From: Actinacidiphila sp. DG2A-62
Lineage (GTDB): Bacteria > Actinomycetota > Actinomycetes > Streptomycetales > Streptomycetaceae
NCBI RefSeq assembly: GCF_035825295.1
Contig: NZ_JAYMGI010000002.1
Coordinates: 8,496,654 to 8,560,653, forward strand
Direction: 5' to 3'
Length of the DNA: 64,000 nt
The translations under genes and the position numbers were made by a program. The notes below the pieces were generated by a model. The model was not told the DNA's origin. It did no database searches and saw only the letters and a list, made by a program, of their open reading frames with translations. Shown here one piece after another: positions 17,827 through 26,070 of this stretch (position 1 is the stretch's first letter; each line of letters starts with the position of its first letter).

Positions 17827-18753
17827 ATGAAGGCCGTCATCGCACCCCGCTACGGCGATCCGGACGTGCTGACCCTCACCGACGCCGACGATCCCAAGGT
17901 GGGCCCGGACTCCGTCCTGGTCCGGGTCCGCGCCGCAGGCGTCAACCCCGTCGACTGGAAGATCGTCGCCGGACACCTCGACCCGCTCATGCACGTCCAC
18001 TTCCCGCTGATCCCCGGCTGGGACGTGGCCGGCGTGGTCGAGGCGGTCGGACTGGACGCCACCGAGTTCTCCGTCGGCGACGAGGTCTACGGCTACGTCC
18101 GCAAGGACGAGGTCCAGCACGGCACCTTCGCCGAACTCGTCGCCGCCCCCGTCCGCACCCTCGCCCACCGCCCCGCCGCGCTGTCCTGGGAGCAGGCCGC
18201 CGCCGTCCCGCTGGCCGGGCTCACCGCCTTCCAGGCACTGGCCAGGATCGGCGTCGGCCAGGGCGACACCGTCCTGGTCCACGCCGCCGCGGGAGGCGTC
18301 GGCTCCTTCGCCGTGCAGATCGCCGCCGCACAGGGCGCCCGCGTCATCGGCACCGCGAGCGAGCGCAACCACGACTTCGTCCGCTCCCTCGGCGGCGAGC
18401 CCGTCGACTACGGGGAGGGCCTGGCCGACCGGGTCCGGGCACTGGCCCCCGAAGGCGTCACCGCCGCCCTCGACCTCGTCGGCGGCGGCGCCGCCCAGCT
18501 CTCGCAGGACCTGCTCGCCGACCGCACCCGGGTCGCCTCCATCACCGACGCGACCATCACCCGCACGGGCGGCCGCCACGTCTGGGTGCGCCCCAGCAGC
18601 CAGGACCTGGCCGCTCTGGGCCGCCTGGCCGACGACGGCCGGCTCACCGCGCACATCGGGCACAGCCTGCCGCTGGAGCGGGCCGCCGAGGCGTTCGAGC
18701 TGAGCAAGGACGGCCACGTCCGCGGCAAGATCGTCCTCACCGTCGGGGACTGA
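17827..18753 (+). CDS. NADP-dependent quinone-oxidoreductase-like enzyme (MDR family)
   Basis: Encodes 308 residues. The N-terminal GroES-like half includes VRVRAAGVNPVDWKI and PGWDVAGVVEAVG. The NADP-binding half has VLVHAAAGGVGSFAVQIA, the AxxGGVG loop of zinc-independent MDR enzymes. No structural zinc Cys cluster is present. It probably reduces quinones or enones with NADPH in the cytoplasm. GGGAGAGCCC precedes the ATG. The gene converges on the transglycosylase at 18907 and both share the hairpin at 18793. Confidence 0.88.
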   Translation: MKAVIAPRYGDPDVLTLTDADDPKVGPDSVLVRVRAAGVNPVDWKIVAGHLDPLMHVHFPLIPGWDVAGVVEAVGLDATEFSVGDEVYGYVRKDEVQHGTFAELVAAPVRTLAHRPAALSWEQAAAVPLAGLTAFQALARIGVGQGDTVLVHAAAGGVGSFAVQIAAAQGARVIGTASERNHDFVRSLGGEPVDYGEGLADRVRALAPEGVTAALDLVGGGAAQLSQDLLADRTRVASITDATITRTGGRHVWVRPSSQDLAALGRLADDGRLTAHIGHSLPLERAAEAFELSKDGHVRGKIVLTVGD

Positions 18754-18792
18754 GCCCCCGCCCGCCGAGGGGGAGGGGAAGCGCGAAGAACG

Positions 18793-18832
18793 CGCCGACC
18801 CCGGCGCCCGGAAGAGGGCGCCGGGGTCGGCG
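18793..18832. terminator. bidirectional terminator between convergent genes
   Basis: A perfect 17-base stem (CGCCGACCCCGGCGCCC and its complement) with loop GGAAGA lies between two convergent genes ending at 18753 and 18907, so it can serve both strands. Confidence 0.8.
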
Positions 18833-18906
18833 GACGTGCGGGGCCGGAGACGGTCTCGTCGCCGCCCGGCGGAAGCCGGGGCGGGACGCCCCGGACGGCC
18901 GCGGGA

Positions 18907-19731
18907 TCAGTACGCCGAGTTCACGTTGTCCATCGAGCCGTACCGGTCGGCCGCGTAGTTGCACGCGGCGGTGATGTTGGCGACCGGGTCGTAGATGTTC
19001 CACGACGTGCCGGACACGTGGTAGCGCTGGAACGTCGGATCGATCACCTGCAGCAGGCCCTTGGACGGAATGCCGTTGCGGGCGTTGATGTCCCACAGGT
19101 TGATCGCCCGCGGGTTGCCGCTGGACTCACGGATGATGTTGCGGTGAATTCCGTTGTAGGACGCCGGAATACCCTTGGCGTGCAGGATGTCCAGCGACTG
19201 GCGAATCCAGCCGTCGAGGTTGTTCGCATAGGACTTCGCGGCCGGCTTGGACGCGATGTGCGTGCTGGTGGACTTCTTCGGCAGCGCGGCCCGCTTGGCG
19301 GAACGCGCGGCGGCCGCCTTCTGCGCGGCGCGCTTGGCCGCCTCGGCCTTCGCCTTCTTCGCCGAGTTCTCGGCCGCCGCCTTCTTCGCGGCGGCGTCGA
19401 GCACCTTCTTGTGCGCGGCGGCGTCGGCCGCCTTCTTCTTCGCCGCGGCCGCGTCCAGCTTCTGCTGGGCCGCGTCCTTGATCGCCTTCTGCGAGGCGAC
19501 ACCGGTCTTGGCGTCGAGCTGCTTCACGCTCTGGCCGCTGGACACCGGGAACCCGGTGGCGTCGCCCGCGGCAGCCGCCGATCCGGCGCTCGCGGTCGCT
19601 TCCAGGCCGGTGACCGTCAGCACGACCGCGGCTGCGGCGGCGGTGCCGGCGACAGTGATCTTGTGCTTCTTGGGCAGTCGACGGAACTGGGCGGCCGTGG
19701 GGAGCTTGCTCGGAAGTGCGGGGAACCGCAT
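18907..19731 (-). CDS. secreted transglycosylase with SLT-like domain
   Basis: Encodes 274 residues. A basic N-terminus (PKKHKITVAG) and a hydrophobic stretch to about residue 55 form an export signal. Residues about 75 to 150 are an Ala/Lys-rich helix (KKAAAENSAKKAKAEAAK), probably a wall-spanning or coiled-coil stalk. The C-terminal 100 residues hold the lytic transglycosylase fold with IIRESSGNP (catalytic Glu), GLLQVIDPTF and YDPVANITAACNYA. It should cleave peptidoglycan glycan strands. GAGGT sits 9 bases ahead of the ATG. The untranslated leader may be long, but I saw no recognisable riboswitch in it. Confidence 0.85.
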   Translation of the reverse strand: MRFPALPSKLPTAAQFRRLPKKHKITVAGTAAAAAVVLTVTGLEATASAGSAAAAGDATGFPVSSGQSVKQLDAKTGVASQKAIKDAAQQKLDAAAAKKKAADAAAHKKVLDAAAKKAAAENSAKKAKAEAAKRAAQKAAAARSAKRAALPKKSTSTHIASKPAAKSYANNLDGWIRQSLDILHAKGIPASYNGIHRNIIRESSGNPRAINLWDINARNGIPSKGLLQVIDPTFQRYHVSGTSWNIYDPVANITAACNYAADRYGSMDNVNSAY

Positions 19732-20203
19732 ACGGGCTTACCTCTTTCGTGTGGGGACCCGAGAATTGTTAGAGGTTCCGAATTCAAGGGTCAAAGAGCC
19801 CGTCTACGGAGCAGTGCGTAGCAGGACGGCGAAGAGGTGAGCGCCGGCGCGCGCGATCCGCGTGATTCCGGGGAAAAGCAGCCGGACGCCTTTCACTAAG
19901 CGCCTTCGTATGTGACCTGCGTCCTATAGAGCGACTCACACGGGGCCCCCGCGGGAGCCACGGCGCGTGAATGCGCCGACGCATTGTGCGACCGGATCAC
20001 GGCATGGCGGAGCACGGTGGATACAGCGGGTTCACCGGTGATTTCAGGGGCGGTTCGCAGGCGCCCCGCGAGGGTGCCGGGACGCGGCTGCGCGGGGGCG
20101 TGTCATGCGGGGCTGCGGCGCGGGCGGGAAGCGGCGGCGCCGGCGCGGGGCCGCGGCGCGGGCCGGGACCGCAGGCCCCGGGAGCCGTGCGCGACGGTGC
20201 CGG
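19732..20203. other. 472-base intergenic stretch
   Basis: No credible gene. On the minus strand it carries the leader and promoter of the transglycosylase. The AT-richer patch near 19925 (TATAGG on the minus strand) could be a -10 element, but no matching -35 box is certain. The part from 20040 to 20200 is very GC-rich and otherwise featureless. Confidence 0.4.
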
Positions 20204-20503
20204 TCAGCTCGCCTCGGCCTCCGTCTCGGCCTCCGCCTTCGCCGCGCGCCCCCTGCCCTCCTCCGGCCCACAGGCGCGCGCGTCCCGCCGGTCGCTCCCG
20301 GCCCCGGAACGCGGCAGCGGCGCCGGCCGGCCGTGCAGCGCGTCCGCCAGCACGTCCCCGACCGCCACCGGGTCCGCGGCGGCGTGCCAGGCGGCCACCG
20401 CGGCGCCCAGGCAGTCCCCGCACAGCCGCAGCGGCCGGCGCAGCCCGAGATCGCGCACCCGGACCCCGCCGCGCCCGCACTCCTCGCACACCGTATGCGC
20501 CAT
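20204..20503 (-). CDS. small zinc-ribbon protein, unknown function
   Basis: Encodes 99 residues from ATG at 20503. The first half has CEECGRGG and LCGDCLG, a CxxC...CxxC zinc-ribbon pattern, with a plausible helix after it (AAVAAWHAAADPVAVGDVLADAL). The second half is charged and repetitive, ending KAEAETEAEAS. No strong ribosome site precedes the ATG, and an upstream start in the same frame is possible. Family unknown to me. The cysteine spacing is the main reason to believe it is expressed. Confidence 0.45.
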   Translation of the reverse strand: MAHTVCEECGRGGVRVRDLGLRRPLRLCGDCLGAAVAAWHAAADPVAVGDVLADALHGRPAPLPRSGAGSDRRDARACGPEEGRGRAAKAEAETEAEAS

Positions 20504-20604
20504 ATGTACGACGGTGCGCCCGGCAAGCGCCCGTGACCAGGGCGGAAACCGGCCACACCGGCCGACGAACACGCCTCCCCGCCCCCATCCGCCCCCGCGC
20601 CGCG

Positions 20605-20715
20605 CCTCACGGGCCCGCCCGTCCCCTCCCACGGGCCCGCCCGCCCCCTCCCACGGGCCCGCCCGGACAGCAGCGGACCCGCCCGGGCAGCAGCGGACCC
20701 GCCCGGGCAGTCCGA
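20605..20715. repeat. GC-rich tandem repeats
   Basis: Two repeat types run head to tail: about three copies of CACGGGCCCGCCCG spaced by CCCCTC, then three copies of a unit near GGACCCGCCCGGGCAG. No coding role is apparent. They lie downstream of the Asp23 gene and merge into its terminator-like hairpin. Confidence 0.6.
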
Positions 20716-20724
20716 GCGGGTCCG
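20694..20724 (-). terminator. terminator after the Asp23 gene
   Basis: Perfect 9-base arms (CGGACCCGC / GCGGGTCCG) around a 13-base loop, 20 bases past the stop of the minus-strand gene at 20745. Confidence 0.55.
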
Positions 20725-20744
20725 CTTGCCGGGGTCGGCCCGGT

Positions 20745-21179
20745 TCACCTCACCCGGGCCTCCTCCTCGTCCTCGTCGCTGTCGTCACCCGGCACGTGCA
20801 CGTCGCGGATGTTGATGTTGACCTCGACCACCTCGAGGCCGGTCATGCGCTCGACCGCGAACGCCACGTGCGAGCGGATCTCCTGGGCGGCCTCGGCGAT
20901 CTCGGTCCCGTACAGGACCACGATGTCCAGGTCGATCGCCGCCTGCTTCTCGCCGACCTCGACCTTCACGCCGCGCGTCGGATCGCTGGACCGCGTCACG
21001 GTGTCGCGCACGGCGCCCACGGCCCGGCTCGCGCCGCCGCCCATGTTGTGCACGCCGTCGACCTCGCGCGCCGCGATGCCGGCGATGGTGGCGACCACCT
21101 GGTCGGCGATCACGGTCCTGCCGGAGACGTCCTTGCGCCGCGAGGCGCTGCTGGAGGAAACGGTGTCCGTCGCTGCCAT
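20745..21179 (-). CDS. Asp23/Gls24-family envelope stress protein
   Basis: Encodes 144 residues from ATG at 21179 with AAGGGG upstream. The conserved core runs from GRTVIADQVVATIAGIAARE through EVDGVHNM to LEVVEVNINIRDVHV, followed by an acidic tail (DDSDEDEEEA). The Ser-rich N-terminal 20 residues are variable in this family. Asp23-like proteins attach to the membrane and help the cell envelope resist stress. Several copies are common in Streptomyces. There is no neighbouring partner gene, so it appears to be transcribed alone. Confidence 0.88.
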   Translation of the reverse strand: MAATDTVSSSSASRRKDVSGRTVIADQVVATIAGIAAREVDGVHNMGGGASRAVGAVRDTVTRSSDPTRGVKVEVGEKQAAIDLDIVVLYGTEIAEAAQEIRSHVAFAVERMTGLEVVEVNINIRDVHVPGDDSDEDEEEARVR

Positions 21180-21517
21180 GGGGCATTCCCCTTCACTGGG
21201 AGGTGGGACGCGGGAACGCGGTCCGGCCCGCCCGAGTCGCGCTGCCGCGGGGCCGCTGCCCGGCACAAAAGCCGTCAGCACCTCCCTTCAACTCTGCGAC
21301 CGTCTCCCGCCGGTCGCATCTCCGCCCGCCCTCCCTCACGCAGGCACACAGCGCGACCACAAACCGTCACGTGAGGCGCCCCGTCGCCGCCCCGCTCATC
21401 GGAGACCGGGTGTCGGGCGCCCCGCCTCAAGTTCTGCTCAGAACGCGTTTGCCCGGTCGGCGCGGGGTGCATCGTGTGAGGACAGGAGCGCGATGGGCGC
21501 GGATCGGGGGCGGGAGC
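21180..21517. other. 338-base intergenic stretch
   Basis: Divergent upstream region of the Asp23 gene and the small gene at 21518. I see no extra gene, riboswitch or clear operator. It should hold both promoters, but no convincing -35/-10 pair can be named. Confidence 0.4.
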
Positions 21518-21685
21518 ATGAAGAACTGGCTTTCCCGGAAGGGCGGCAGGCTGCTGGACATGGTGTCGCAGCGCCGCAGACTGGCGAAGTACGCGGATCC
21601 CGAGGCGCACCGCCGGATCGCGCCGGACCGCGACACGCGGTTGCCGTCCAACCACACCACGACATCGGTTCCGCCGATGTTCTAG
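21518..21685 (+). CDS. small basic hypothetical protein
   Basis: Encodes 55 residues from ATG at 21518, with GGGGGCGGGAG just upstream as ribosome site. The sequence starts MKNWLSRKGGRLLDMVSQRR and continues with a run of basic residues, then a Thr/Pro-rich end. The N-terminal 25 residues could form an amphipathic helix. No family recognised. It is convergent with the ClC gene. Confidence 0.4.
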   Translation: MKNWLSRKGGRLLDMVSQRRRLAKYADPEAHRRIAPDRDTRLPSNHTTTSVPPMF

Positions 21686-21731
21686 TCCGCCCCGCACGCG
21701 GTCTGTGCTGCCCCTGTGACCGTGCGCCACG

Positions 21732-23018
21732 TCAGCCCGCGCCCGGCCGGGGCGCGGGCGGTGCGAACGCCGGGACGGACGGGCCGCGGGGCAGGAGCTG
21801 AGCGGTGACGAAAGAGGTCACCGTGCCGAGCACGACCACGGTGATCGACCCGGTGTGTCCCAGCAGCAGGGAGACCAGCACCACGCTGCTCACCGGCAGC
21901 CGGAGCGCGGCGGCGGCAGCGGCCGCCATCCCGGCCGCCATCCCCGGCACCAGTCCGAGACCTGGCAGCGGCGCGAGCAGTACGCCCGCCGCCCCGCCGA
22001 GGAAGAGCGCCGGGAAGATCGCGCCGCCGCGCAGGCTGCCGAGGCACAGCGCGTAGGCGAGGCCCTTGAAGGCGAGCACCGCCACGAGAGCGCCCACCGA
22101 CCACGCGTGGGGATGCGCGGCGAGGTCGGACAACGCCGCCTGCCCTGACAGCGCCACCTCCGCGGGCGAGTGCCGCGTCAGGCCGGCGAACGCGGCGGCG
22201 CAGCCGCCCGCGCCGAGCGCGCACAGCAGCGTGGTGCGGTGCAGCGCCCGCGCGGTGAGACGTGCGGTGAACCGTCCGCCCACGAGCAGCAGGTGGACCG
22301 CCGCGCCCACCACGATGCCGATGAGCACCGTCCAGACCACGTCGCCGGTGTCGAGGGTGGGCGGCGCGGGCAGCGACATGCTCAGGCTGCCGGTGCGGAA
22401 GCCCGTCCAGTGGCCGAAGCCGCTGAAGACGATCGCGCCGACGCCGCTGGCGAGGAGCGCGGGCAGTATCACCGCGAACAGCCGCGGCCCGCCGACGCCG
22501 ACGACTTCCATCAGCAGGACCGCGCCCACCAGCGGGTTGCCGAAGATCGCGGAGATCGCGGCGGCGGACCCGGCCGCGCTGAGCAGGGCCGACCCCTGCG
22601 GTGTGGCGGGGACGCGCGCCAGATCGCGCAGCAGCAGCGCGAGTCCGCCGCCGAGGGCGATGAGCGGAGCCTCCGGTCCCAGGACCGCGCCCAGCGGCAG
22701 GCTGCACGCGGCGGCCAGGATGACGCCGGGCAGTGCCGCCGGGGTCGTCCCCGCGGCGCTGAGTCCGCCCGCGGGGACGTGCCCGCCGTGTCCGGGCAGG
22801 CGTCCGACGATCGCGGCGACCGCCAGGCCGGCCGCGGCGAACGGCGCGAACGGCCACCACCACGGCGGCTCGTGATGTCCCAGGTGGCGGGGCCACTCCG
22901 TCCAGACCAGGTGCTGCAGCTCGTGCAGCGCGGCCAGGAACCAGAACGCGACGAGCGAGACGGGGATGCCGATCACCGCGCAGAACACGAGCGCGCGGCG
23001 GTACTCCGGCCGCCGCAC
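21732..23018 (-). CDS. ClC-family chloride channel or transporter
   Basis: Encodes 428 residues with 10 to 12 hydrophobic segments. GAVLGPEAPLIALG is the conserved GxxxGxEGP motif and GGAIFPALFLGG the GxFxP motif, both lining the anion path. The first signature (GSGIP) is not obvious, where GHGGHVPAGG stands instead. No CBS domain follows. It should move chloride, alone or in exchange for protons, across the membrane. The start is GTG at 23018. The frame is open further upstream but has no better start. Its 5' end overlaps the 3' end of the kinase-like gene by 46 bases. Confidence 0.8.
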   Translation of the reverse strand: MRRPEYRRALVFCAVIGIPVSLVAFWFLAALHELQHLVWTEWPRHLGHHEPPWWWPFAPFAAAGLAVAAIVGRLPGHGGHVPAGGLSAAGTTPAALPGVILAAACSLPLGAVLGPEAPLIALGGGLALLLRDLARVPATPQGSALLSAAGSAAAISAIFGNPLVGAVLLMEVVGVGGPRLFAVILPALLASGVGAIVFSGFGHWTGFRTGSLSMSLPAPPTLDTGDVVWTVLIGIVVGAAVHLLLVGGRFTARLTARALHRTTLLCALGAGGCAAAFAGLTRHSPAEVALSGQAALSDLAAHPHAWSVGALVAVLAFKGLAYALCLGSLRGGAIFPALFLGGAAGVLLAPLPGLGLVPGMAAGMAAAAAAALRLPVSSVVLVSLLLGHTGSITVVVLGTVTSFVTAQLLPRGPSVPAFAPPAPRPGAG

Positions 23019-23749
23019 CAGCTGCCGCAGCTCGTCCGCCTGTCCTTCCTGCCCGGCGGCCTGTTCCGCCCGCTGCGCCGTGCCGTCCGCGGTGCCGCCT
23101 TCTGCCGCCCCCGGCGACGCGGGTTCGTCCTGTTGCGGGCGCCTGCCGGGTGTGGGTCGGGTGATGGTGGTCCTCCGGCTGTTCCGTCCGCTGGTGCGCG
23201 CTGTTGGGGCCGTGCCGAGGGGACTGTAGGCGCGGCGGTGCCGGAGGAGGCGTGTGCCGCGCCTGTGCCCGCGTGTTTTCCCCTGGCCGGCGCAACGGCC
23301 GCCCGGCCGCGGCCCGGGACCGGTGTGGTGCGACGGCCACGGTGCTCAGTGATCTGCTGGGGCGCGAGCCGGCCCGGGTGGGTGATCGCTGTCCAGATGC
23401 GCTGGGCGAGGTCGTGGGCGGGGGCGTCGGTGGTGACGGTCAGGTCGCAGTGGTCGCGCAGGGGTTCCACGTGCCGGGCGAAGAGGCCGTCGACGATGAC
23501 GACGGGTGAGCCGGTCAGCGCAGCCTCGGTGTCCTGGCAGAGGCGGGCCAGGTCCAGTGACCGCGGGTCGCCGACGTCCAGCCGTGGTACTCCGGCCTCG
23601 TCCGGTGTCCACACCCCGTGTTCCGGGGTCGGGAAGTAGTAGTCGTCGCCGTGGAGTGTCCGCACGGGCGTGTGCGGCGAGGCCGCGGCGAGCGCGGCGG
23701 CCAGGGTGGTCTTGCCTGCTCCGGCTCCTCCGGTCAGCGTCACCAGCAT
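22973..23749 (-). CDS. uridine-kinase-like P-loop protein with aberrant C-terminus
   Basis: Encodes 258 residues. Residues 1 to about 135 look like a uridine kinase family protein: LVTLTGGAGAGKTTLAAAL (Walker A), LHGDDYYFP, VVIVDGLFA and HDLAQRIWTAITHPGR. After QQITEHRGRR the sequence turns into an Arg/Pro/Ala-rich stretch with no family likeness, reaching into the ClC gene. The usual lid-helix and C-terminal part are missing. It is probably a gene that lost its 3' end and now reads through by chance. Phosphorylation activity is doubtful. Confidence 0.6.
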   Translation of the reverse strand: MLVTLTGGAGAGKTTLAAALAAASPHTPVRTLHGDDYYFPTPEHGVWTPDEAGVPRLDVGDPRSLDLARLCQDTEAALTGSPVVIVDGLFARHVEPLRDHCDLTVTTDAPAHDLAQRIWTAITHPGRLAPQQITEHRGRRTTPVPGRGRAAVAPARGKHAGTGAAHASSGTAAPTVPSARPQQRAPADGTAGGPPSPDPHPAGARNRTNPRRRGRQKAAPRTARRSGRNRPPGRKDRRTSCGSWCGGRSTAARSCSAR

Positions 23750-23807
23750 GTCCGCCAGTATGCGGTGTCGGTCCGGTGGGCTCGGGCCTGTTCCCGGTCG
23801 CTAACCG

Positions 23808-23841
23808 GCCCGGGCCGCCTGGGCGGTCTGGCGGCCCGGGC
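23808..23841. terminator. 12-base-stem hairpin
   Basis: Perfect arms GCCCGGGCCGCC / GGCGGCCCGGGC around a 10-base loop, between the remnant gene at 23932 and the kinase-like gene on the same strand. Likely stops transcription coming from the right. Confidence 0.5.
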
Positions 23842-23931
23842 GGCCGGGCGACGGCCCTGCACGATCTCGACGCGGGCGCCCGCGGCAGATCCCGGACCGA
23901 TGGGTTCGAGCGAGGGGGCCGTCGCGTGCGG

Positions 23932-24174
23932 CTAACCGCAGTGGGAGTTGTACTCAGTCGCCTGCGCCGTGCCGATCTGGCCGTACCAGTCGATGCAGTG
24001 ACCAGGTGCGTGGAGGTACACCGGCCCCGCGTAGGTCGTGTAGTTCCCGTCCTGGATGACCCAGTTTCCAGGAGGACTGCTCTCGGTGTAGCTGAGACGG
24101 ATGGCCGAGGCCGGCCGCCCACGCCGGCTTGTGCGCGGGGGATCTTCCAGCAGGCAGTCGCCGAGGCCGACCAA
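23932..24174 (-). pseudogene. C-terminal remnant of a secreted protein
   Basis: The readable end (SYTESSPPGNWVIQDGNY, YLHAPGHCIDWYGQIG, EYNSHCG) has two Cys and aromatic residues typical of small secreted actinobacterial proteins. The N-terminal part is low-quality sequence with no signal peptide and no ribosome site. It lies directly downstream of the I36/VCBS gene on the same strand. Probably the tail of a lost gene. Confidence 0.4.
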
Positions 24175-24345
24175 GAGCGCTGTCGCCGTCGTCGGCGATG
24201 GCGGCGCCGGGAGGGGCGAAGTACAGACGAGGCGGGGGTGACGTAGTCGCCGTCATCCGCTGCCTGGACGTCAGGCTGCCCGTCCTCATCGAGGTCGACG
24301 ATGCCGAGGTGGGGAACGGCGCGCCCGGTGGACCAGCCCCTCCCG

Positions 24346-25425
24346 TCAGAGCAGGACGTCGCCGTTGTCGACTTCGTTGCAGTCGCCGTACTGGGCGATG
24401 CTGCCGCCCTTTTCGCCGAAGTAGACGCGGACGAGACCCTGGTAGCCCTTGCCGACGGCGAGGAGGTCGGGGGCACCCGGATTGTCGTCGTCGACATTGC
24501 CGATGCCGAGGACGGTGGGGAACATCGACCATCCGCCGGCGCCGATGAGCTTGCGTGTTCCGTAGCGGCCGTGTCCGTCGCCGGGGTAGATCCACAGGCG
24601 GCCGGTGGAGTCGCGGGCGAGCAGGTCGTCGTGGCCGTCGCTGTTCATGTCGCCGGCGGCCTGCAGCGCGGTCATCTGGTTCCAGCCGGTGCCGATGAGC
24701 TTGCGGGCGCCGAACCAGCCCTTGCCGTTGCCGGGATAGATCCACAGCGTGCCCGAGCCGTCGCGCGCCAGCAGGTCCTCGTGTCCGTCTCCGCTGAAGT
24801 CCCCGTGCCGGGTCAGCGCGGTCATCTGGTTCCAGCCCGACCCCACGTACACCTCGGTGCCGTCGCCCTTCAGGAACCACAAGTGCCCGTTCCACGTGCG
24901 GTTCAGCTGGTCGAGGCTGCCGTCGCCGTTCAGGTCGGCGAAGGCGTGTCCCGTGTGGTTGTAGACGGCGAACGGGTCGACCCAGTCGAGGTATTCAGGC
25001 TGTCCCGTGGCCTGCCGCATGGTGTGGCCCCAGCGGATGGAGCTGAGGTTGTGGTTCATGGACAGGCCGTTCCCGTAGCCGCCCCACAGATCGTCTTCTT
25101 TGTCGTCGCCGGTTCCCTCGCTGCACACCGTGAGGTTCTTGTGCGGGTCCCCGATCGAGAACTGCGACAGGCTGTACATACACAGGGCAGGGTTCCCGGT
25201 GCGGTTGTACACCGACGCGGCTCTGTTGTCCCAGGGTCCGAGCGTGGCCTGCGGGGTGGAGTAGGCGACCATCGCCCCGGTTCCGCCGTCGCCGGAGAAC
25301 AAGCAGACCTTGCCCTTGGGGCATCGGTCCCAGTCGGTCGCGGCGTGCGCCGGGGCAGTTCCTGCGCCGATCACGCCCAGAACGGTCGCCGCCATGACGA
25401 CGGCAGCACGCAAACGCTTCCCCAC
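24346..25425 (-). CDS. secreted peptidase-inhibitor-I36-like / VCBS-repeat protein
   Basis: Encodes 359 residues from GTG at 25425, 3 bases after a GGG-rich run. A signal peptide ends near GTAPAHA. Residues about 30 to 110 (CPKGKVCLFSGDGGTGAMVA) resemble the I36/SMPI-type inhibitor domain with paired Cys. Then come four or five FG-GAP/VCBS repeats (FADLNGDGSLDQL, HGDFSGDGHEDLLARD, GDMNSDGHDDLLARD, IGNVDDDNPGAPDLLAV) with calcium-binding Asp clusters. It is exported and likely calcium-bound. Whether it inhibits a protease is unknown. It marks the right border of the orderly part of the window. Confidence 0.78.
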   Translation of the reverse strand: MGKRLRAAVVMAATVLGVIGAGTAPAHAATDWDRCPKGKVCLFSGDGGTGAMVAYSTPQATLGPWDNRAASVYNRTGNPALCMYSLSQFSIGDPHKNLTVCSEGTGDDKEDDLWGGYGNGLSMNHNLSSIRWGHTMRQATGQPEYLDWVDPFAVYNHTGHAFADLNGDGSLDQLNRTWNGHLWFLKGDGTEVYVGSGWNQMTALTRHGDFSGDGHEDLLARDGSGTLWIYPGNGKGWFGARKLIGTGWNQMTALQAAGDMNSDGHDDLLARDSTGRLWIYPGDGHGRYGTRKLIGAGGWSMFPTVLGIGNVDDDNPGAPDLLAVGKGYQGLVRVYFGEKGGSIAQYGDCNEVDNGDVLL

Positions 25426-25636
25426 CCTGTACCCCCCCAAGATCCCTGACCGCGCGACAGCGGCTGGGCGGAGTGTAGAGCGGCGCCAGGAACACGATGG
25501 GACCCGGGTCCTTGACCAGCTGCCTGCGCACTGCGCTGCGACAGCGGGGGCAGAACCCGCCACCCCCGGCAAGGACTGCGCCGGCCAGGCACTGCGCCGC
25601 TGGATGCGTACCGGGCGCATCACGCCCCCTGCTTCC

Positions 25637-25940
25637 GTGCCCGACCTGGAGACGCTGCGGAGCCGGCTGCGGGCCGTACTGGAGTACCAGGGTCTGAGCC
25701 TGCGGGCCCTTGCCAGGCAAGTGCCCGGCTACTCCCACGACAGCTACCGGGCGATGCTGCGGGGCGCCCGGCCCCTGAACCCCGCGGAAACTCCATGCGC
25801 GAAGCCGCAGACGACCTACGCACCGCGATCGGCGGCATGCTGTCCGCCCTGCACCCCGCCATGCGCCGAATCATGCGCCGGCAACAGCGCGCCCGCGTAT
25901 CCGCTCGACCAGCCGGGCACGACTCACCCCTTTCGCCCCG
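25637..25940 (+). pseudogene. frameshifted HTH-protein remnant
   Basis: From GTG at 25637 one frame reads LRSRLRAVLEYQGLSLRALA then RQVPGYSHDSYRAMLRG, a plausible HTH. About 25795 coding likeness moves to another frame (MREAADDLRTAIGGMLSALH). No single frame spans both. It is probably a broken XRE-type gene just upstream of tap. Confidence 0.35.
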
Positions 25941-26070
25941 AGGGTGGTGCTGCCGGATCAAGCATTCCTGGACGGGTAAGACACCACTTCCGTTGATGTG
26001 TGTTTCGAGGGCGGTTCGTGTGTGGTTCGGTGTGTGGTCGGCGTTAGGGTGCGGTGCGGAGGTGGGGCGT

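Noticed and set aside
19732..19990. Possible ydaO (c-di-AMP) riboswitch before the transglycosylase
   Set aside because: Words like GGAACC and CTCACCTC occur on the minus strand, but in the wrong order and without the conserved stems.
20605..20724. Short repeats as a CRISPR array
   Set aside because: Repeat units are only about 14 to 20 bases, imperfect and without unique spacers. They are simple GC-rich tandem repeats.
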